Source: Enoplolaimus lenunculus
Taxonomy: Eukaryota; Nematoda; Enoplea; Enoplida; Thoracostomopsidae
Direction of reading: 5' to 3'
DNA: 64,000 nucleotides
Assembly: GCA_030248215.1 (NCBI GenBank)
Contig: JASANG010003769.1
Coordinates: forward strand, 62,001-126,000
Both the position numbers and the translations under genes were made by a program. Within the stretch, counting starts at the first letter, position 1. Every line of letters starts with the position of its first letter. Positions 58,236 to 64,000 of this stretch are shown here, piece by piece. The notes beneath the pieces were generated by a model that ran no database searches, was not told the DNA's origin, and saw only the letters and a program-made list of their open reading frames with translations.

Positions 58236-61200
58236 ATGTATTCTAAACCATGCACGGCTATTAAAGGTGTATTTGATATGGCGCGATGGACCAGTTCCAA
58301 GGTAACAGCTGGTCAGTGGCAAGCTAGGTAGGATTGATCGGGACTGCGAGCGGTCCCTACCGCTGCTCCCTCTCCGGTCGTGATGAAATAGATGTTAACA
58401 ATAAAGTATCAGAACAGTTACGGCTATGTCATTTGAAGTTATGACACTAATGTCATACCCTTAAGATTTGAGAAATTATTAAAACCAGAAAAACTGGCAA
58501 CTTGAAATTAGGACATTTGTCGAATGGAGCGCATTTTTAAAAATGAGAAAGTATATATTATGTAAATAAAACAGTACTCTTAGTTTTGTTTATGTTTTCA
58601 CCAAAGTTTTGTTCCGGGTCTGTTTTACGTACACCTAGTAGATTGTTGCAGGCGTACGACGACTATATAAAGATGATTTTATCACTAAATGAAGCAGTTC
58701 GTGGCAAGAATGTAAAAGAACATTGTGAGATATCTGAAGTAAGTATGTACGTATATTACGCTGTCCGCGAATTTTTGCAGGTGGATTATGCCATATAATG
58801 TGTTTCTTTATGATTTACACTAATGCTTGTCGTTGGCAGACGATCGCAGTATCTTTTCAAGACCCACTAGAACCGAGATAACAAAGCATCAATGTTTAGG
58901 TCGACATATTGTTTGCATACGTACTCATTTAGTCATTTCGCGCCAAAATAATCAAACACGCATATCACAACGATGTATGTTGCTCTGTAAGCAAAAATTT
59001 TGTGCTTTAAGTGTGTACAACGAATGTTGGATTTGTTAGAAACATTGTCTATATACATTGATGAAGTTCCACCCATTGAACAACCTCAAAGATTTGGTAA
59101 TAAAGCGTTTCGAACATGGCATGAAAAGATGAAAGAGGTTCGTAGGTAATGAGCGAGTAAGTTGTAAATAAATAACTACTCTTCAGGCAGTGCTTCCGGA
59201 ACACTCATGGTATGTATGGCGCATTGTAAGCAGGGTGCAACCGGAATTCCGGTTCCGCCGGTATTAAATTTTGGTCGGTGGATATAAAGATATTTTACGG
59301 AAAATGACGATAAAAATTAAGTAATTTCCTTCGTATATATAGTATGTAATCCTTGGCAACAGGGTGCAACCGGAATTCCGGTTCCGGTTCCGGCATTTTT
59401 TCACCTTCCGGTTCCGGTTCCGGTAAATTTTTACCGGATTTAAAAATTCCGGTATTATAATTTGGCCGTTTTCTTAACATTGCTAATTTTTAAGAATCTC
59501 TTTTGAAAGCCACTTGTACTCCGAATATAAGCCATTGATGGTGGATTTCACTTCAGTCGATGATGAAAATCTAAAATACAACAAATAAAATAAATACCTA
59601 TGTTCGACTAAGGTTATTTCACAAATAATAGAGCAAAAAATAAGATTAAAATGAAATTTTTGGTGAAATGCATTTTTCATTTTCCGGTTCCGGTTCCGGT
59701 AAAATTTTCAAATTCCGGTTCCGGTTCCGGTAAATTGTAATTTCGGTTGCACCCTGCTTGGCAATCGCCGAAAATAAACCATGCAAGGTAGATTGCGCTT
59801 CCGCGAGTTATGAAAATCTAAAATCCAGCAGATAAAGCGAAAACCTATCTTCAACTAAGGGTTATTTCTCCAACAATACAATAAAAAAGTGAATTAAAAT
59901 GAATTTTTCGGTGGCATATATTTTTAATTTTCCGGTTCCGTTTCCGGTAATTTTTTCAAATTCCGGTTCCAATAGATTTTAATTCCGGTTGCACCCTGAT
60001 TGTAAGATATCAATAGAACTGAAACTTTTCATGCTATCACGCAGCTGAAGTAAATATAGCGCTGTCCAAGTTATTTATTAATTGTTATAGCTGGAATTTA
60101 CATATATAAGTTATATATTTAGATCCTATATCCGTTTAACGTCCGGTTCCAGTACAAAATTTACTATACAGTTCCGGTATCCGGTAAAATTATTATCCTT
60201 TGGATCCCTGATATACGTATATATTAGAGGTGCCCCGGTGCCAGTTTTTATATACAATCTTAATTGACTCGCGAGAACAAAAATCCTATCGTGCTGGGTT
60301 CTCGTTTGAAGAAGGTGAAAATAACAAGAAATCACTGTACACGGAATTTTCCACTATCCCAGGGTTTTTATTGTTTACACTACACAACATATGGATTGTT
60401 TATTTTTCCACTGTTAGCCATAGCCACCAATACGTATTACGTATATCGTAGCACGTGTTCTAACTTGTACCGGCTCCGGTACCGGTGCCTTGGGCCGCGG
60501 CTGCGTGATTGGTAAAAATCCTTGCCCCTGAACAACTCTAATATATTTGTATATAATATAAATTAGCATGTATGATTTTAATTACGCCTCTTTTCTGTTT
60601 ATGTTTATTTAACTTTCTTTGCATAGTGTCAAAAGTGTCAAAACAATATTTTTAACAACGCGCTGATTGCACACCAGTGCCGGCTCTGTTAGCACTAACG
60701 CTTAGCCTTGCAGAGAACATTGTCTATTTAAGAATAGTGGCGATTTGCTGACATTAGTTGTCTCGGATAGTTCGAAATCAGAGGCCATTATAGAGCTTGC
60801 TCCTTACTTAGCAGACAGTTTTGGAAATTCAACGCGGATTGACTACGGCACAGGTACGTATTCTAGTATTTACGTTTTTGTATAATAATTATTGGTGAAT
60901 AGCTATATTCATATAATATTGAGGTGTTACTTATGGCCAACATCAAATTTGGTCTCAGTTACTATTTCAAAATGACAGAAATAAGTATATTAAGGAGCTC
61001 AGTTGATATATGTTAAACCACCTGTGAAAGCAAAATTATAAGAAGTGTAGTAAATAACACTAAGCTAGAGCAATCAGGTTTTACTTGTAGTCGAAATGTA
61101 CACTTTAATATCCGAGGTTGTCACATAACACAGCCTGATACTGATTGCTCAGTTGTTGTTCCACATTTCATTAGATACGTTTTTAGAATTTTGCATGTTG

Positions 61201-63455
61201 TTCTTATTATTGGTGTTTAGGACATGAAGCTTCATTTTTAATGCTACTGTGTTGCCTATTCAAAATTGGGGTTTTTGACGACAACGACTGTGTAGCGGTA
61301 GTCAATAAACTGTTTTCCAGGTACTGTTGAGTGTTGGTTATGTTTTATGATATCTAGTGCATTCTTAAAATTTCTTCGTAAATAACTCGTCGTTCATAGT
61401 TTGCCTACTCTCTTTGGGCATTAATTGGATAGGATATTACCAGGGTGCAACCGGAATTTCGGTTCCGGCATTTTTTGACCTTCCGGTTCCGGTAAATTTT
61501 CACCGGAATTAAAAATTCCATTATTCAACTTTGGCCGGTGGATATTAAAATATTTTACTAACAAATGACGATAAAAATTAAATAGATTTCATTCGTATAG
61601 TACATAAAGCTTGACAATCGCCAAAAATAAACTTTCGAAGGTAGATTGCGCTTCCATGTATTATGAAAATCTAATATACAGCAGAAAAATTGGATACCGA
61701 TCTAAAACGAGTGTTATTTCACCAATAGTATTGCAAAAAAGAAAAGTGAAATGTATTTTTCGGTGGCATATATTTTTCATTTTCCGGTCCCGGTTCCGAT
61801 AATTTTTCCAAATTCCGGTCCCGGTAATTTGTAATTCCGTTTGCATCCTGGATATTACCGTACTGAGTACTGAGTAGCATTTCCGTTTTAGCGACTGCTC
61901 TTTGATGAGGAATACACCGTTGAATACATTTGTTCACTTTTAATACCAGTTTAAACATAGAACGTACTGTTTTCAATTTAAAAGTGTGGCGTATTGATTG
62001 ATCCCTAGCACCGATTAAGTATAATCTGTTCTCAAATGATGTTCTTAAGAACAATAATTTGTCATGGTGTTTCGCTGGAAAAGTTTGTATTAAATGGATT
62101 TTGTATTTATGTAACTAAATGAACCCCTATATAATGCATTTTTTATTTTAGATATATAACGCTGTGTCGAAAACTTCAGATGGTTTACAGAATGGAGCCT
62201 GCAGGCAGTCATGGCGTTTGGAGCCTGGACGATTACCAGTTTGTGCCATTTATATTCGGAAGCTCTCAGTTACGTGGTTAGTTACCATATAATTTAGATT
62301 CGCATGCATTGCATTGGTTTGTACCCCATGACGTGTTATTGCTTAAATTTCGCTAACCATTTAGACTAACTTATCTGGGTGTCACCGAACGCACTATTTG
62401 ATCGATTCCTGACTCATTGCGACTTTGCGAAATTGCTGTATTTGGCTTGTTCAAAACGAAATACGACCCCGAACGTTCATACTGTAGTAGGAAAGTTACA
62501 CGACCTGTAACGAACTGATGGCAAGTGCAAACATGAAAACAATATGTATTGATTCTAGCACAAAGATTAGTGCACTGAATACGTGCTTTTAAAGCATTGT
62601 TTGTGTTGTTTAAGATCATCCGAAACTCGATCCAGCATCATTTGTTCAAAACGATTTCGTTGAAATTCACGCCGACGAGTATATGTTTTTTGATTGTATT
62701 AAGCATATTAATCAGGTACACCATTACATTGGATTAGATTATAAAATGAACGACTGTTATTTAGGCTGCTTAGCGGGCTTGTGTGTTTTCAGAGCTATGT
62801 GTTTAAAAGTGTTGTATTATAAAAACGTAAAATATAGCTGGTGACTCGCTTAAAACCGAAGTCCATAGAGCAACAGTTACATTATTTTTGTTGAAATTTT
62901 GAACGAAACGTTAATTTACATGTTTTAACATTAGTGCACTTTCTGCGTTTTGTTGCATAAAAATTAGCGTATGTTATGTTTTCCTTTAGGTGAAAACAGG
63001 GCCATTTCATGAGCACTCAAATCAGTTGTACAATATCAGCGGAGTTCCGACTTGGTCTAAAGTCAATACTGGTCTCATTAAAATGTACAAAGCCGAGGTA
63101 AGTTGAGCGCCTTATAATATTTTATTAGTTAACAATGTTCAAATGCTCATCGTTGTAAGCTTTCAGGCGAATCTTTCTCATGGTTGGTGTGGGCGATCTT
63201 GGATAACACGCTTTTATGTCAGTTTCCTCGCTATTGTTGCAGTAGTTATGTACATATTACAGTACTTGGCGATGGAAATTATGAATTTCCAGTGGCTAAA
63301 CGACCACGTTGTTAACAGGAAATATGTGTAGCTTTTTGGAACTTTGTAATCCTTAAGTTCCTGTCTTGTTTTTCTTGTAGGTATTAGCTAAATTTCCCGT
63401 TGTTCAACATTTCCTGTTTGGCTCGATTTTGTCGTTTGATCCTGTCGAAAAATAA
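58236..63455 (+). CDS. PTPA: PTPA, serine/threonine phosphatase 2A activator, 9 exons
   Basis: Exons: 58236-58301, 58652-58738, 59012-59137, 60733-60853, 61221-61320, 62152-62276, 62615-62715, 62990-63097, 63381-63455; phases agree and give 302 residues (human about 320-360). PTPA is a cytosolic and nuclear prolyl isomerase-like chaperone that readies the PP2A catalytic subunit with ATP and magnesium. Conserved words in order: [119 protein letters not shown] and [12 protein letters not shown]. The GTGHE and MEPAGS-GVWGLDD regions form the nucleotide and peptide site in the family; the last is SLDD here. The start ATG follows in-frame stops, so the N-terminus is shorter than in vertebrates. 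Introns 3 and 5 hold intact MITEs. Confidence 0.94.
59231..59998. mobile_element. outer hAT-like MITE in PTPA intron 3 (split by a second copy)
   Basis: It begins CAGGGTGCAACCGGAATTCC and ends TTCCGGTTGCACCCTG, with a perfect 8-bp duplication ATTGTAAG (59223-59230 and 59999-60006). Removing the inner copy and its duplication leaves about 363 bp. The shoulders are rich in CCGGTT repeats. Confidence 0.85.
59360..59756. mobile_element. inner hAT-like MITE nested in the one at 59231
   Basis: The 397-bp copy begins CAGGGTGCAACCGGAATTCC and ends TTTCGGTTGCACCCTG, with a perfect 8-bp duplication CTTGGCAA (59352-59359 and 59757-59764). CCGGTT hexamers run in tandem just inside both ends. It belongs to the same family as its host. 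Confidence 0.88.
60120..60210. repeat. CCGG repeat fragment in PTPA intron 3
   Basis: CGTCCGGTTCCAGTAC and CAGTTCCGGTATCCGGTAA resemble one shoulder of the CAGGGTG family; no ends are visible. Confidence 0.35.
61441..61850. mobile_element. hAT-like MITE in PTPA intron 5
   Basis: The 410-bp copy begins CAGGGTGCAACCGGAATTTC and ends ATTCCGTTTGCATCCTG, with a perfect 8-bp duplication GATATTAC (61433-61440 and 61851-61858). Its interior matches the outer copy at 59231 (for example GGTAGATTGCGCTTCC). It sits about 120 bp beyond exon 5. Confidence 0.88.
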
Positions 63456-63569
63456 CACAACATGATGTAAAAGTGGAAGGGCGAAGTCTTTGACACGAAG
63501 AGCTTTAATTAAAATTATGCATCTGTGCTGAAAACTCAATGACTGGTAAATGCATTGCACCTGTCATAA

Positions 63570-63575
63570 AATAAA
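63570..63575 (+). terminator. poly(A) signal of PTPA
   Basis: AATAAA about 115 bp after the stop codon; a second lies about 25 bp further on. Confidence 0.55.
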
Positions 63576-63730
63576 CTGTTTTAAAACCTTCTGAAACGCA
63601 ATAAAACATTAGTATGTACTGCGGAAGCGCTTGAAAATAAAAAAACCGCGCTGATATAATTTTGGTGCTGGCCAGGCAGTGTTTTTGTTTACCAGGATGT
63701 CACTGCATTACGTTATTTCTCCAGTAAAAT

Positions 63731-64000
63731 ACCAGTCGTAGTGGGACTACATTTATTGAGCGAAGCTCGAACACACGTAAGCAATTAAGATAATATGCAA
63801 ATTAGTTATTAGCTAACTATTAATTTATCGGTTTTGGAGGTTTGTAAGCAATTTCCTCAGATTACGCGCACCCAAAAACCCTTCAGCCGCCCTAATAATT
63901 TTTGGAATAATTTCAAAAGTCCTAATTTTGTCTTGTCAATTAAGCTAATATGCAAATTAGCTATTAGCTAACTGTCCAATTATCGGTTTTGGAGGTTTGT
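63731..64000. repeat. ACCAGTCGTAGTG-type repeat, cut by window end
   Basis: It starts ACCAGTCGTAGTGGGACTAC and is nearly identical over its first 250 bases to the copy at 35440, including the ATATGCAAATTAGTTATTAG unit. The close match suggests fairly recent spread. Confidence 0.65.

Noticed and set aside
1-64000. CRISPR arrays, prokaryotic operons or a viral gene cluster
   Set aside because: No regular spacer array, no ribosome-binding-site-led dense ORFs and no capsid or envelope-like frames were seen; every supported gene is intron-bearing and animal-like or is a decayed LINE or MITE.

Overview
The window is nuclear DNA of an animal. It is AT-rich, its genes are split by many short-to-medium GT-AG introns, and interspersed repeats are dense. 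No lineage marker is decisive. The gene set (a mitoribosomal PPR protein, a BORC subunit, a stand-alone peptide-amidating lyase) indicates a metazoan, probably an invertebrate; I cannot name the species.

Seven protein-coding genes were rebuilt by joining exons whose splice phases agree. From left to right they are: ZCCHC9-like four-knuckle CCHC protein (minus, 3489-5765, 5 exons); PET117-like cytochrome oxidase assembly factor (minus, 7893-8105, start uncertain); BORCS8-like lysosome-positioning subunit with a long extra C-terminal tail (minus, 11056-15344, 7 coding exons); mitochondrial ribosomal protein S27 (minus, 18365-23693, 11 exons); peptidyl-alpha-hydroxyglycine alpha-amidating lyase, PAL (plus, 32021-38385, 9 exons); alanine aminotransferase (minus, 43539-54052, 13 exons); and PTPA, the PP2A activator (plus, 58236-63455, 9 exons). 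They are unrelated housekeeping or secretory genes. Four lie in a row on the minus strand but 2-3 kb apart, so they do not look like an operon.

The rest is repeat-rich. 0-3.4 kb: a Harbinger-like MITE and hAT-like MITEs. 5.9-11 kb: diverged repeat fragments around PET117. 15.4-18.3 kb: a hairpin repeat, a SINE-like piece and a MITE. 23.7-32 kb: a multi-part unclassified repeat, a CACTG-ended foldback MITE and a 1.4 kb minisatellite with a 9-bp unit. 38.4-43.5 kb: more copies of the unclassified repeat. 54.1-58.2 kb: a composite hAT-like MITE, a truncated LINE and tRNA-derived sequences. Introns of PAL, alanine aminotransferase and PTPA carry well-preserved elements with target-site duplications, including a MITE nested in another of the same family.

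The main points for a second look are a recent 236-bp tandem duplication that copies part of an alanine aminotransferase exon, the nested CCGGTT-rich hAT-like MITEs, the extended BORCS8 tail, the G-rich foldback element at 43.8-44.6 kb and the 9-bp minisatellite.
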